Source: Drosophila persimilis (lineage: Eukaryota; Arthropoda; Insecta; Diptera; Drosophilidae). From it: a stretch of DNA of 64,000 nucleotides. Below the pieces are notes generated by a model, which saw only the letters and a list, made by a program, of their open reading frames with translations, was not told the DNA's origin and did not search any database. A program made the position numbers and the translations under genes. Location of the stretch: contig NW_020825475.1 of NCBI RefSeq assembly GCF_003286085.1, positions 1-64,000 of the forward strand. The letters run 5' to 3'. This document shows positions 31,854 to 44,640 of the stretch, piece after piece. The stretch's first letter is position 1. Each line of letters starts with the position of its first letter.

Positions 31854-32968
31854 TTATACCCGATACTCAAAATGAGTATTGGGGTATATTAGATTTGTGG
31901 TAAAAGTGGATGTGTGTAACGTCCAGAAGGAATCGTTTCCGACCCTATAAAGTATATATATTCTTGATCAGCATCAATAGCCGAGTCGATTGAGCCCTGT
32001 CTGTCTGTCCGTCCGTCCGTCTGTCCGTCTGTCCGTCTGTCCGTCCCCTTCAGCGCCTAATGCTCAAAGACTATAAGAGCTAGAGCAACGATGTTTTGGA
32101 TCCAGACTTCTGTGATATGTCACTGCTCCAAAAATATTTCAAAACTTTGCCCCGCCCACTTCCGCCCCCACAAAGGGCGAAAATCTGTGGCATCCACAAT
32201 TTCGACGATACGAGAAAACTAAAAACGCAGAATCGTAGAAGATGACTATATCTTCTAGAGTGCAAAATCTGAACCAGATCGTATAATTAATACAGCCAGA
32301 ATCACGAAAACAATTTCACTCTTTCTCGCTCTGTCTCACTCTAACACACAGGTTTCATGGTCGGTTATGCCAATTGCAAAATATGAGTTCAAGGATCTCA
32401 GAACCTATAAAAGCCAGAGCAACCAAATTTGGTATCCACACTCCTGTGATATCGGACCTTGACCGTTTCCTGTCCAAATTTCGCCACACCCCCTTCCGCC
32501 CCCGCAAAGGACGAAAATCTGAGGCAACCACAAATCTCAGAGACTATTAAGGCTAGAGTAACCAAATTTGGTGCACACACTCCTTTAAGATGTCACTATA
32601 AAACGTATATCTCAGAATTTCGCCCCACCCCCATCCGCCCCCACAAAGGACGAAAATCTGTTGCATCCACAATATTGCAGATTTGAGAAAACTAAAAACG
32701 CAGAATCATAGATAACGACCATATCTATTAGATTGCTGAATCTGGATCAGATCAGACCATTTTTTTAGCCAAAAGGAACAAATCAATTTGCAGTGGCTAC
32801 GCAGCGCCCGACGTCACGCTCAGACTGATTTTCTGTCTCTCTCGCACGCACTCTTTGTCGTGTCGTTAAATATTAGCGGCGTCTGCCGGAGGAGAGCCAT
32901 ACTGACTTAGTATCGGGTATAACCTTAGAGTTGCGGTGTCCGCAGCAACTCACAACGTTCCCCCTCGT
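31854..32968 (+). mobile_element. DINE-1/Helentron-like element
   Basis: Full-length copy inserted in AT-rich sequence (flanks ATAAATTA / TTTATTATAAATTA). It carries the complete GTCTCTCTCGCACGC segment, microsatellite, internal units and 3' hairpin. Confidence 0.9.
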
Positions 32969-33209
32969 TTTTATTATAAATTACTGTCCAAATCAAAGGC
33001 TATCATTCGGGGCGCATAGCTGATGGAAATGGGGTCTTCTGTGAGGGCACAGGCTAGTGAAACGCATCCTCGCTTGATCCTTGATGATGGCCATCGCGCA
33101 GCCCTACTACTTCACGGATCACAACTTTTGTGGAGCTGCACAGTGGCCCATGGGCCAAGATCCATCTTCAAGATATTCCAGAAAATTTTAACGGTAAATA
33201 TTAGCCTTC
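32969..33209. other. Unassigned unique sequence left of the mdg1-like LTR
   Basis: Continues the sequence interrupted by the DINE-1 copy. A weak 60-codon frame (EMGSSVRAQ ...) is not convincing. Confidence 0.4.
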
Positions 33210-33719
33210 TGTAATCAAAAGTATAATTCCTTGTAATCTTTCTCTGATCTTACGGGAGTTAACCCTCCGATCTGTTTTATTGGTTCGTGTCTTCTGAATT
33301 TAACAATTGTGTTTGGGCTTTCATAAGCCAAAAGCCGCGGAGCTGCGCTGCCAGTGACGCCGGCAGCGGAGCGGCAGAACTATTTGTTCTTATCTCTTAT
33401 ATGTTAGTATGTATATGTGTGAATATGCTCAGCGCTGTTGGCAGCGAGAGCGCGAGGGAGGATATATGTGTGTATGCATGTATATTAGTGCCGTCAAGTC
33501 ATGGGAACATGCTGACGCTGCACTTGGGTCGCTCGAGGCATTCTTGAGTGAATCGTAATACGATCACCCCGAATGTCTGGGAATTTATTGTTACGAAACA
33601 CTGAAACATAGTGTTACAGTGTGTATTCTTTAAGTACCGTCGGTACAGTGGGTATTCGAAATAATGAATACTTTATGTGAATGTGTATATTATATTTAAT
33701 TTAATATGAGCATACTACA
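33210..33719 (-). mobile_element. 3' LTR of the mdg1/412-like element
   Basis: 510 bp. On the minus strand it runs TGTAGTATGCTCAT ... TTTTGATTACA and is preceded by the polypurine tract AAAAGGAGGGAGA. Confidence 0.8.
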
Positions 33720-33822
33720 TCTCCCTCCTTTTGAAAAATAACGTAATCTAATGAAGTTATTTTATTTTTAGCTTTTACTATATATGTAGTTATGTATTCT
33801 TAAAAAGAAAATTTATATATAT

Positions 33823-34518
33823 AGTTAAATATGCGACACTGCAGTTTGCGTTTTAAAAAAGATTTTATTCTTTCACTTAAACTTAGTGCACATTGATTCG
33901 TTATTTCCCCGACGATGACTTATGTCCGGTGTCTTGAACGGAATTAACTTATGTTGAATTCTCCGACGGTGTCGCGATTGACGTTTGTCTTGAACAGAAC
34001 TGCTTTGCCTTCCCGAATGTAGACTATTTATATCATGATGCTCGGCTTGGGATTCGGATTTGGATTCGGAGGCGTTGGCTTCGACTTCGGCTTCGGAGAT
34101 GGAGTACGTGACTCGATCGATATGTGGGAAAGGCGGCTTTTGATGAAAGGCTTCCGCTGCGTATGATCGGTGTTGCATTACTTGGGGGTGGCTGAGAATA
34201 GGGCCTCTGATTGGTCAGCTACGATGGCGTGGTTCTTGAGAATCGATTAGTAATTGATCTCTGAAGAGTGGCGTGATTCTAGTGCGGCTGGATTTTAGTG
34301 CGGCTGGATTCTAATGCGGCATCTATTGTTTTATGTTCCACTTCTAGCTTAGGGTGTTTGTTTACATTGCCTGCAATCGGTTACGCGTGGTCCATTTCGA
34401 GCGTGAGATTGTTTATGGGGTTTCGAAGCTGAGAGTGTCGGATTGTTTATAGTAGTGTCGGTGCAGGGTAATAGACATAGACAAGGGTATGCGGAGCATT
34501 GACTATAGATATGTCACT
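33823..34518 (-). mobile_element. 3' LTR of the 17.6-like element
   Basis: 696 bp. Next to the polypurine tract ATGGGGG (minus strand). About 20 bp longer than the 5' LTR because of two small indels near 34285 and 34325. Confidence 0.9.
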
Positions 34519-34545
34519 CCCCCATTGTTAGATTTAAGCCTGTCC

Positions 34546-34898
34546 TCAGGCGATTATCCTTGGATATAGTTCAGGTGCGTCTAAAACTGTGCCTGCTGGG
34601 GATTCTTCGTCTTCGTCTAAGGATGTTTCTATGTGCGGGTTGGTTTTAGGCTTATTGCTTTTACTTAGACTAAACAATTTGTAGCTTAATCCTATTATGA
34701 TTATGACAAATAGTAGTATTAAGCTTACATGTAATACATTATTTAATTGCGTATTTTCTATTACGATTTCTTTGGTTTGCAAATAAGACAGTGGTTTAAT
34801 TTTTGTTACGTTATTGTTGATGTATATGCTCTGTGCAAATTCTGGTATTGAGTTGGATATTAAGAATTCGTTTAATTGTACGCTGCAATTATGTATTT
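34546..34898 (-). pseudogene. env-like gene, C-terminal part
   Basis: Encodes a hydrophobic segment rich in Ile/Leu/Val followed by a Ser/Lys/Asn cytoplasmic tail and a stop at about 34546: the membrane anchor expected at the end of an insect errantivirus envelope protein. The preceding part is separated by a DINE-1 insertion. Confidence 0.65.
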
Positions 34899-36167
34899 TT
34901 ATACCCGATACTCAAAATGAGTATTGGGGTATATTAGATTTGTGGTAAAAGTGGATGTGTGTAACGTCCAGAAGGAATCGTTTCCGACCCCATAAAGTAT
35001 ATATATTCTTGATCAGCATCAATAGCCGAGTCGATTGAGCCATGTCTGTCTGTCCGTCCGTCCGTCTGTCCGTCTGTCCGTCTGTCCGTCCGTCCGTCTG
35101 TCCGTCCCCTTCAGCGCCTAATGCTCAAAGACTATAAGAGCTAGAGCAACGATGTTTTGGATCCAGACTTCTGTGATATGTCACTCCAAAAATATTTCAA
35201 AACTTTGCCCCGCCCACTTCCGCCCCCACAAAGTGCGAAAATCTGTGGCATCCACAATTTCGACGATACGAGAAAACTAAAAACGCAGAATCGTAGAAGA
35301 TGGCTATATCTTCTAGAGTGCAAAATCTGAACCAGATCGTATAATTATTACAGCCAGAATCACGAAAACAATTTCACTCTTTCTCGCTCTGTCTCACTCT
35401 AACACACAGGTTTCATGGTCGGTTTTGCCAATTGCAAAATATGAGTTCAAGGATCTCAGAACATATAAGAGCCAGAGCAACCAAATTTGGTATCCACACT
35501 CCTGTGATATCGGACCTTGACCGTTTCGTGTCCAAATTTCGCCACACCCCCTTCCGCTCCCGCAAAGGACGAAAATCTGAGGCAACCACAAATCTCAGAG
35601 ACTATTAAGGCTAGAGTAACCAAATTTGGTGCACACACTCCTTTAAGATGTCACTATAAAACGTATATCTCAGAATTTCGCCCCACCCCCTTCCGCCCCC
35701 GCAAAGGATGCAAATCTGGGGATATTCACAAATCTCAGAGAGTATTAAGGCTAGAGTAACCAAATTTGGTACACACACTCCTCTAAGATGTCACTATAAA
35801 ACGTATATCTCAGAATTTCGCCCCACCCCCATCCGCCCCCACAAAGGACGAAAATCTGTTGCATCCACAATATTGCAGATTTGAGAAAACTAAAAACGCA
35901 GAATCATAGATAATGACCATATCTATCAGATTGCTAAATCTGGATCAGATCAGATCATTTTTATAGCCAAAAGGAACAAATCAATTTGCAGTGGCTACGC
36001 AGCGCCCGACGTCACGCACAGACTGATTTTCTGTCTCTCTCGCACGCACTCTTTGTCGTGTCGTTTAATATTAGCGGCGTCTGCCGGAGGAGAGCCATAC
36101 TGACTTAAAATCGGGTATAACCGTAGAGTTGCGGTGTCCGCAGCAACTCACAACGTTCCCCCTCGTT
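34899..36167 (+). mobile_element. DINE-1/Helentron-like element inside env
   Basis: Longest copy (about 1.27 kb), with an extra internal ~170-bp unit (two successive GTxCACACACTCCTxTAAGATG blocks) and a long (GTCY)n tract. The 3' sub-terminal repeat is mutated (TTAAAATCGGGTATAA). Confidence 0.9.
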
Positions 36168-37130
36168 ATTAATGCGTTACCTTCTACTTTTATTTCTTGG
36201 TTTAGGCAATCTTGGTTTAATAAGGTTTTTGGTAATTTCCAAGTTAACAATATATTGGGTTCTATGAAATTTATTTGAAAGTTTTGGTGTGCCTTGGTGT
36301 ATGGACATTTTGTTTCTACTTGTTTGACTATTCCTGAAATACATTCGTCATTTATTTTTCGTTTTGATTCTTTTTCATATACCTCGTATTCTAGAATGTA
36401 ATAATTGTTTTGCGTTAGGTCAGTGAGGATGTTATTATCTTCATCTGGATATGGAACAATTTTAAGTATAGGAATATTTCTGATCTCTCGTGGGATGTTG
36501 GAAATTATTAGTATTTCGTTAGTGTCTGATTTCAACCAAGTAGATGATTTAATATTTAATAATTTCTCTGAATCGATGTGTTTCAGGTAATCCTGCTTCA
36601 ATAATTTTGGATTAAAGATACCTAATCTTGTTAGCTGCATGCCTAATTCAATATCCTCTATGTACTCAGTAAAATGTTGAAGGTTAAATATTAATATTTC
36701 TAGTTGTTTATTTCTGTCATTATCTTTGTTTAATTTATTGACAACTTCTATGCCGGAATTTACTGCTTGAATTACTAAGTTTAATTCGTTAACTTGAACA
36801 TTGTGGCTAGCCAGATTGCCTAATTTCCCTTCTAATTCGACCTTATCATCTTGATCTAACGTTCCAAATAGATATTGTGCCTACTGCATTTATAAGGCCT
36901 CTTCTGTTTCTTTTGGCTATTTTTATGCCGTTGAATTCGCGTTGCAATTTCTCGACTAAATATTGAACTTGGATTTCGTTATCAAATTGGGTTGCCTGTT
37001 CTAGTAAACTCTGATCGGTATTCGTCCGGTAGCTTGTAGGACGGTGAACATTAGTAAGATTATAATCCTAATTATGTTGTAGCTCCGGATTCCCAGTACT
37101 CTGTTCGGGTACTCTGCAATTATCGTGTTT
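36168..37130 (-). pseudogene. env-like gene, N-terminal part
   Basis: Minus-strand frames starting near 37130 with a hydrophobic leader (about 37085-37020), then a damaged middle (36900-36640) and a 189-codon frame (36640-36071) with several Cys. Position after pol and the terminal membrane anchor (34546) identify it as the envelope-like third gene of errantiviruses, which in flies can allow particle spread between cells. A frame break near 36890 and the DINE-1 insertion disable it. Confidence 0.6.
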
Positions 37131-38529
37131 ACTTGTATTAGATTTCTTCTTTCTTTTGAATTTTGCTTTATAGTGGGTGATTTTTCTACCCCTATTCTTT
37201 TCTTCATAATGTTTTTCGTCTACCTGTCTAATTTCACACGTCCTTTTGAAAGGATTTGTTACCTTAGACTTAACTAGAGGTGATCGTTTATAGCGGGTAT
37301 CTACTTCATACTCTATGCGGTTTTTATTTAATTGAGTGATTTTATTCACTTTATTTAGTTGGGTGTCGTAATCAGGTGAGCCTGCATAAATGAATATATC
37401 AGCTGGTGTCCTATTTGTGGTATTATGTTTGGTTTTATGATTATAAGTATAAAGAATTAATTCAAACTTCGTGAATCTATGTTCTGGGTTATCCTCGCTA
37501 GCTATTATTCTTAATTTTTCATTTACTGTTTTATGAAATCTTTCTACGTCAGCTACTCCATTTTTGCTGGAAGTGATCTCTATTTTGACATTTTCCGCAT
37601 TCAACCATGCTTGCAATGCTGCGCACATAAAGGCTGAATCTTTGTCGGCTTTAATTCCCTGTGGCTTGCCCATTTCGTTAAAGACTTTCATGATGGCTCT
37701 CTTTGTTTCTAACCAGTCACGACTCTTAACTTCTACAAGGGTAGCGAATTTAGAATATACATCAATGCATGATAGGAATTGTTGATTGCCTACCAGATAA
37801 AAATCCATGACATACTTTTCTCTGATATTTTGTATTTCGGGGGTGATTTCGAAGGTTAGATTGGTGTTACGATGCTCTGTTTTAGCAACGTTGCACGTAG
37901 GACATTCATTGATATTATTTTGGATTAATTTTTGATAATCGGGGTAGTAGAATTTTCCTTTAAACCAATTAGTATGGGTGAAGACGCTCTTTATGCTTCT
38001 TCAATATTTGTTCCTTGAATTCGGAGTAGTTCGAAATATCTGAGTTTGGTATTGGATTTAATCAGTTTTGTGAAGTGATTTGGACTGATTAGACTGATAG
38101 TAATTGATTGGTCGCTCTGTAATTGGAATATAATTTGTATTATCTTCTTGCGCGCTATGGACCGTTGCACAATCACTATTAATGGTTTCCCCGAGTAGGT
38201 TTTCGTTAATATTTACTCTTGATAGCGCATCGGCTACATGGTTTTCCTTTCCTGGTAAATGTTTTATTTTGAAGTCAAATTCATTTAATTTGATCTTCCA
38301 TCGTTGTAGCTTCATATTTGGCTCCTTGAGGTTATTCAACCAAATCAAGGGTTTGTGATCACTTAATATCTCAAACGTTCTACCAAACAGGTATGATCTG
38401 AAATACTTAGTTGCCCAAACTATGGCTAGTAATTCCTTTTCTATTGCTGAATAATTGATTTCATGTTCGTTTAAGGTTCTACTTGCATAGCAAATTGGTT
38501 TGTGGTCTTGCGACAACACTGCTCCTAAT
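37068..38529 (-). pseudogene. 17.6-like RNase H end and integrase
   Basis: 38529-38058 continues RNase H from across the BEL insertion: [47 protein letters not shown] and [16 protein letters not shown] frame break near 38000 precedes the zinc region (37990-37870). Integrase core 37808-37068: CIDVYSKFATLVEV, GIKADKDSAFMC and GVADVERFHKTVNEKL, giving the D-D-E triad. The basic tail (KFKRKKKSN) ends at about 37068. The frame is open through the core. Confidence 0.85.
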
Positions 38530-38534
38530 GCAAT

Positions 38535-38942
38535 TGTTACGGCAGAAACCGCAGCGGCAGCTCTAAATATCACTGCGCCTAACAGTCCTGAATATCACTG
38601 CGCCTAACAGCCCTGAATATCACTGCGTTAACAGCACAAACATTAACAGCGCTGAGCAAAGGGTTAATCAGGGCGAACGGCAGCTATAGGCGAGAAAAGG
38701 AGAAGGCAAGAAAAGAGGAAGAACGAAAACAAAGGCAGCGGAAAAAGCACTGAAGCGGTACAAGTTTTTTAGCGCTAGCTCGTAGTTTAACACCCGCCCG
38801 AATTTGTAAATGAATAAATGAATAAAATAAATCAAACCAATAAAACCGATCTGAAGAACAAAACCACGGGAGGCGTATTGAACACGGGAGGCTTATCAAA
38901 CGTACGGCCCCAGATTTGGAGGCGTTGCCCGGCGCGGCAATA
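38535..38942 (+). mobile_element. 5' LTR of the roo-like element
   Basis: TGTTACGGCAG ... GCGCGGCAATA. Contains a ~24-bp unit (CCTAACAGYCCTGAATATCA) repeated in tandem near its start, and AATAAAATAAA-type polyadenylation-like sequence at about 38815-38835. Confidence 0.95.
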
Positions 38943-39082
38943 TTCTAAAAAACTTTTCCTGCGCAACAGAGAGCAAATCGAATAATTACGACCGACAGAA
39001 AGAAGATCGGCGTGCGACGCAGTCAGCTGCGTCACGAGGGATTCGACTTTGCAGGACTGTACAAAAAAGACACCGGAGTAAA

Positions 39083-40720
39083 ATGGACGGCGTCAAAGGT
39101 CAGCAGTCGGAATCTGGCGGTGAGACCCCGTGTGGATTAGGAGAAATAAATGTGCCGGAAAAGATGCTTGGTGCGAGTTCTGAGACTGAGGGAGGTGCAA
39201 GGGAAACTCATCGCGTCAGGGATACATATATAGATGTGATCTCGGCGGCAACAACGGCCACACCTAACGTGTCCACCACAGCCCCAACGAGCCATCAAGC
39301 ACCAGAGCATACCAACCAGGAGGAGGGGTGGATCAAGCCTTTTCACCAAGAACGAGCCTTTTAGATAGCTGGGAAACGTTCGCTCAGCAGAGAGCGAGAG
39401 TACGCCACGGCCTTCGAGGGAATGCGCTCCATCCCGACGCATTCCAGACTGCCTCAAGCAGGAGGCCTCATGAGCTCCACGGTAATCAACGGAGGCTGGG
39501 ACAGAGCAGTTCCCAACTGGACCGGAGTCTACATGTCAGGACCCACGGAAGCCTCGCGGACTGGAATGCCTACTGGGCTGAATCCGAACGAGACAATGCC
39601 AGTCGGCGCCATGTGGCATCCAATGGCCGCACCGGCGCTGGGTACCAACCTGCATGGGCAAAACCCCTTCATTCGCGCCCCGACTGCACAGTATTAACCA
39701 AGTACGAGTCGAAATATTTCGGACCCGTACGCGTACGTGAGTAATCAAGCGGTCGCGCCAGCGGGGGCGGAGAGATGCTTGACAGCATCCCAGATAGCCG
39801 CAAGACAAGTCATCAACAAGGATCTACCATGCTTTTCTGGAAACCCCGAGGAATGGCCCATGTTCATAGTAAACTTCGAGCAATCTACAGAACGCTGCGG
39901 ACTCAGCGATCAAGAGAATCTCATGAGGCTGCAAAGGTGCCTGAAAGGTGCTGCTTTGGAAGCAGTACGAGGAAAATTAATGATGCCCGCAACAGTCCGA
40001 CTAGCCATCGAGACGCTTCGAATGCTATACGGCCGACCAGAGGCCATATATCACACCCTGCAGACGAAGCTAAGAATGGAGCCGTCCTTGAAATCGAGCA
40101 GCATCGAAAGCCTAGTGCGCCTGGCGCTGTCGGTGCAAAATTATCGCGCTACTGTTGACGCGATAGGACTGTCCGCCTATCTGAACGACCCAATGTTACT
40201 TCGCGACCTTGTGGAGAAACTCCCATTCGACTTGAAACTGGATTGGGCCAGACAAAGCGCTGGACTTCCGAGGGTAAATATCGCTGTTTTCGACGATTGG
40301 CTATTCCGAGTCGCATCGTGCGCAAGCACCGTGATGCCAGTAGCACCCGAGAAAGAAGTCTGCACGAAGGAGAAGAACCCAAGAATCCGGCTCATGGTGC
40401 ACAATGATAGCAGCGCACAACCGCCCTGCCGTAGGTGCAATGGGGCCCACAAATTGGAGGACTGTAAGCAGTTCCTGGAGCTAGAAGGGCCAGGTAGATG
40501 GAACTTCGTCAGAGAAAATAAGCTATGCTGGAGGTGCCTTGGCAAACACTTTATAAGGCACTGTAAGTCAACAAGAGTATGTTCCGTCGACGGATGCTCG
40601 AGAAAGCACCATTTCCTCCTCCACAACAGTAACCAGCAAAGCTCTACGATAGAGAATAGGCCGAAGGAAAGCACTACGGTACTGCACACGATGCAGAACG
40701 AAGCTGCGTTGTTTAGATAC
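39083..40720 (+). pseudogene. roo-like gag
   Basis: From the ATG at 39083 (MDGVKGQQSESGGE) one frame runs into the polyprotein, broken only by TAG at 39362-39364 and TAA at 39695-39697. The N-terminal 200 residues are Pro/Thr/Ser-rich. The capsid part (from about 39800) carries the FSGNPEEWPMF signature and LYGRPEAIYHTLQTKLRMEP. Three Cys/His clusters follow (CRRCNGAHKLEDC, CWRCLGKHFIRHC, CSVDGCSRKHH) at about 40425-40615. Gag forms the particle and binds RNA. The two stops would leave only the downstream part if translation began internally. Confidence 0.85.
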
Positions 40721-43680
40721 GTCCCCTTAACATTGTATGGACCGAACGGCCAAATGCAAGTGTTCGCACTGATAGACGAAGGATCCGCCTGTACCCTAAT
40801 CGAGACGGAGATAACGGAAAAACTAGGTATCGATGGCCCCTCGGACGAGCTATGCCTACGCTGGACTGGAGACATCACGCAGAGAGAATCTCAATCCAAA
40901 TGGATAAGCCTAGCGATGTCTCCAAGGGACAATGTGGCTCGCAGATTCACGCTTCAAAACGTGAGAACAGTAAAAAACCTGGATCTGCCGAAGCAGACGC
41001 TGGACGACTCAATCCTAAAATCCCATTCGCACTTGGAAAAGCTACCGATACTCAGCTACAAGGACGTGAGAGCGTCATTGATCATCGGATTGGACAACGT
41101 GAAACTTGGAGTGCCACTGACCGTCAAAGAACGCGAGAATTCCGAATTTATCGCCGCCAAGTCCAGGTTGGGGTGGTCTGTTTATGGCCGCAGAAAGGGC
41201 GACGGGCCAGCGAGTCCGCGGGTAATGCACGTATGCGAATGTAATAAACACCCACAGCTGGACACTCTTGTAAAAGAGAGTTTCTCATTAGACGCGGTTG
41301 GCATAAACATGGCGAAGAGCACACTCAGGTCCAAAGAGGACGAAAGAGCAAAAACAATACTGGAAAATTCCACGAGGTTTAGCAGCGAAATGAAGAGATG
41401 GGAGACAGGACTCCTCTGGCGGTACGACAACGTGGTACTTCCCTCCTCCAGAGAGCTGGCAATGCGACGACTTCGGTGCCTAGAATCTCGTATGACACGC
41501 GATAAGGTGCTACGAGAGTTCGTAAACGAACAGATTAAGAGGTACGAAGACATCGGCTACGTCCGAAAACTGGAAAAAGATGAAATGGTCGAAGGCAAAC
41601 GCTCCTGGTATCTGCCCGTATTCGTGACTAAGAACCCGAACAAAGGCAAATTAAGACTTGTATGGGATGCAGCAGCCAAAGTGGAAGGCATCGCTCTTAA
41701 TTCAATGCTACTAAAGGGCCCCGACCAATTGCCATCGCTGGTAGGAGTAATATCGCGCTTTCGAGAGAAGTCTATTGGCATCTGCGGAGATATTAGAGAA
41801 ATGTTTCACCAGGTTAGGATACGTTCGGAGGATCAAAGCTCACAGCAGTTTCTCTGGAGATATGGTGACACCAGTCGAGAACCGGATAGGTACGTAATGA
41901 GCGTAATGACCTTTGGTGCTTCTTGTTCCCCAGCAGCAGCGACCTACGTGAGAGATAGGAACGCAGAAAGGTTCATCGAGGAACAAAGAGAGGAAGTAGA
42001 GGCCATACTTCGCAACACCTTTGTAGATGACTGGCTCCAAAGCTGTGACTCAGAAGACGAAATGGTCCGTCTAGCGCTGGCAGTGAGGAACATACACAAA
42101 GAAGGAGGCTTCGAGATGAGAGGATGGATATCTAACTCGAGCACTGTGATGAGGGCGCTCTCAGGAGATGGAGAGCATCAAGAACGACCCATCGAGATGA
42201 CGGACTCAACAAGACGAGAACGAGTTCTTGGCATGTGGTGGCATCCAAGGAATGATTATTTCACCTTCGTCAATAAGTTCCCGAATGACATATACGACGA
42301 AGCGAAAACTGTGACGAAGCGGTCAATTCTACGTACAGTCATGACCATCTTCGATCCCTTAAGACTACTGGGGTTCTATATTATACAGGCAAAGATAATA
42401 CTGCAGGACGTGTGGAGGTCGGCCGTAGGCTGGGATGAACAGGTCGAAGAAAGCGAACGTCAACGTTGGATGATATGGGCACGGCAACTACAAAACATCG
42501 AAAAATTAAGGGTTCCACGATATCTCGGTCTAACGAAAGAAACATCTAATATCCAATTACACATCTTTACAGACGCGAGCATAAACGCCTTTGCAGCCGT
42601 CGCCTACATAAGGATCGAACAAAGAGGAGAAGTCAGATGCACACTACTCGCATCCAAGACAAGAGTGGCACCATTGAAACCAATTTCGATTCCCAGGATG
42701 GAGCTTATGGCAGCGATCCTCGGCCTACGACTAGCTAAACTCATAACACAGGAGCTCTCCGTCGAGGTCAAGCGACGTGTTTTTTGGACCGACTCCAAGA
42801 ACGTGTTGTATTGGATATGTTCAGACGCCCGAAAGTACCATCAGTTCGTTGCGCTCCGAATTGGAGAGATCTTGGAAACCTCGGACATATCAGAATGGAA
42901 ATGGGTTCCATCCGCTCTGAACGTAGCAGACGATGGAACGAAGTGGACCAAAGAGTCGAGTTTCCAACCGGAAGCGAGATGGTTCTCCGGTCCGCCGTTC
43001 CTATTTGACGAGGAAGAACACTGGCCAACTACACAGCTCAACTCGAGTAATCTGGAACGGATACACGTACACGAATGGACAGATACGCCGAAACCGCCAT
43101 CAAAGCTGAGTAGCATAATCCCAAATGTATGTCGCTTTAGCAAATGGGAAAAGTTCACGGGAGCCCTGAGATGCGTGATGACATTTCTGGACAAAATACG
43201 CAAAAGAGATTTCGCATCAGAGGAGGCAAATTTAGCCGCACGCTTTCGCAACATGGAAGATGTCAACATCGTTATATACCGGATGGTCCAAGAAGAGGCT
43301 TACTCTGAAGAAATGGCTCTTCTACGACAAGGAAGAATCGTGAGTAAGAAAAGTTCGATCTACAAATTATCGCCGTACCTCGATGAAACAGGCGTACTGA
43401 GAATACGCGGCCGCATAGATAAGTCGATCGGCATAACGAGGAACCTGAAACGACCAGTAATTCTACCCGGAGGACATAACGTCACTAATCTTCTCATTGA
43501 TTATTTCCATCGGAAGTTTCAGCATCAGCTTACTGAGATCGTCGTCAACGAGATGCGACAATTGTACCACATACCAGGACTGCGAGCAAGAGTTCGCGCC
43601 GTAGCGAAAACCTGCCAAAGATGCCGCAATAAGAGAGCGCTTCCAGAGGCACCGGAGATGGGAAGCCTACCACCAGAGCA
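40721..43680 (+). CDS. roo-like protease, reverse transcriptase and RNase H
   Basis: Continuous with the gag frame (no stop from 39698 to 43966). Protease: [20 protein letters not shown] (about 40765-40825), the DEGS form common in this BEL group. RT from about 41560: [46 protein letters not shown] (catalytic VDD) and [12 protein letters not shown]. RNase [45 protein letters not shown] and [10 protein letters not shown]. Integrase zinc region: [20 protein letters not shown] and CQRCRNK. This part looks intact. It would act inside the particle to make DNA from the element RNA. Confidence 0.9.
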
Positions 43681-44640
43681 ATCAAGCAATCAACGAATTG
43701 CCATTCACAAACGTAGGAAGACGACGCGAGAAACGATGGGGAGTACTATTCACGTGCCTCACCGTGCGAGCAGTACACATCGAGCTGGCAAACTCCCTGT
43801 CAACAGACGCCTTCATGGACATTGGAAATGTTCGTTGCCCGTCGAGGAGTCCCCAAGAGAATCGTATCGGACAACGGGACGAACTTCCGAGGAGCCAGCC
43901 GCCTACTACGAGAAGAAATTGAAAGAATTCTACCGAACGAACTGGAAACCAAGTACCCGCAAATAGAATGGTCCTTCATACCCCCAGGAGCACCCCACAT
44001 GGGAGGTGCGTGGGAAAGAATGATCAGATCGGTGAAATCCATACTAGCCGAAATATTAGAGGAGACGCACGTACAAGAACCAGTGCTGAGAACAGCACTA
44101 GCAAAGATAGAAAATATGCTAAATTCCCGACCCCTGACTTACGTGCCGTTGGAGTGTCCGGAAGCCGACGTACTTACACCGAATCACTTTCTGAGAGCAG
44201 AGACCAGCTCGATGGCAGCAAATAGCGACGGCAGCGCAATAGGAGCTATGCTTGGTAAGAGTTTTCGCATTGCAGGGCAGATCGTGGACAGCTTCAGAAA
44301 ACGATGGCTGAAGGAGTACCTACCGTGCCTGACGACACGAACCAAATGGCATGGACCTCCAACCAACCCTATCCAACTCGGAGACGTCGTGGTTCTAGCG
44401 GACGAAACAAGCCCCAAGGTGCAGTGGAGGAAAGGCGTCATCATGGACCTTCGAGTAGCCAAGGACGGGATCGCCCGAAGCGCGGTGATCCGCACTGCAT
44501 CTGGACTGCTAACTCGGCCAATAGTTAAACTGGCCAAGTTAGACGTGAGGACAACGAACCCACTAATGGATCAAGGCGTAACCAGAAGTTTGGCAAACAT
44601 CACGACAAGCGACGAAGTTTGCGAAGGGGTGAATGTTACG
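43681..44640 (+). pseudogene. roo-like integrase core, frameshifted and missing its first Asp
   Basis: The polyprotein frame shifts near 43682 and again near 43815. In the middle frame, ELPFTNVG is followed directly by [20 protein letters not shown]; the usual DYFGP block with the first catalytic Asp between these is absent. The third frame (43822-44706) continues [58 protein letters not shown] and the C-terminal GVIMDLRVAKDGIARSAVIR. Without the first Asp the D-D-E centre cannot work. Confidence 0.9.
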
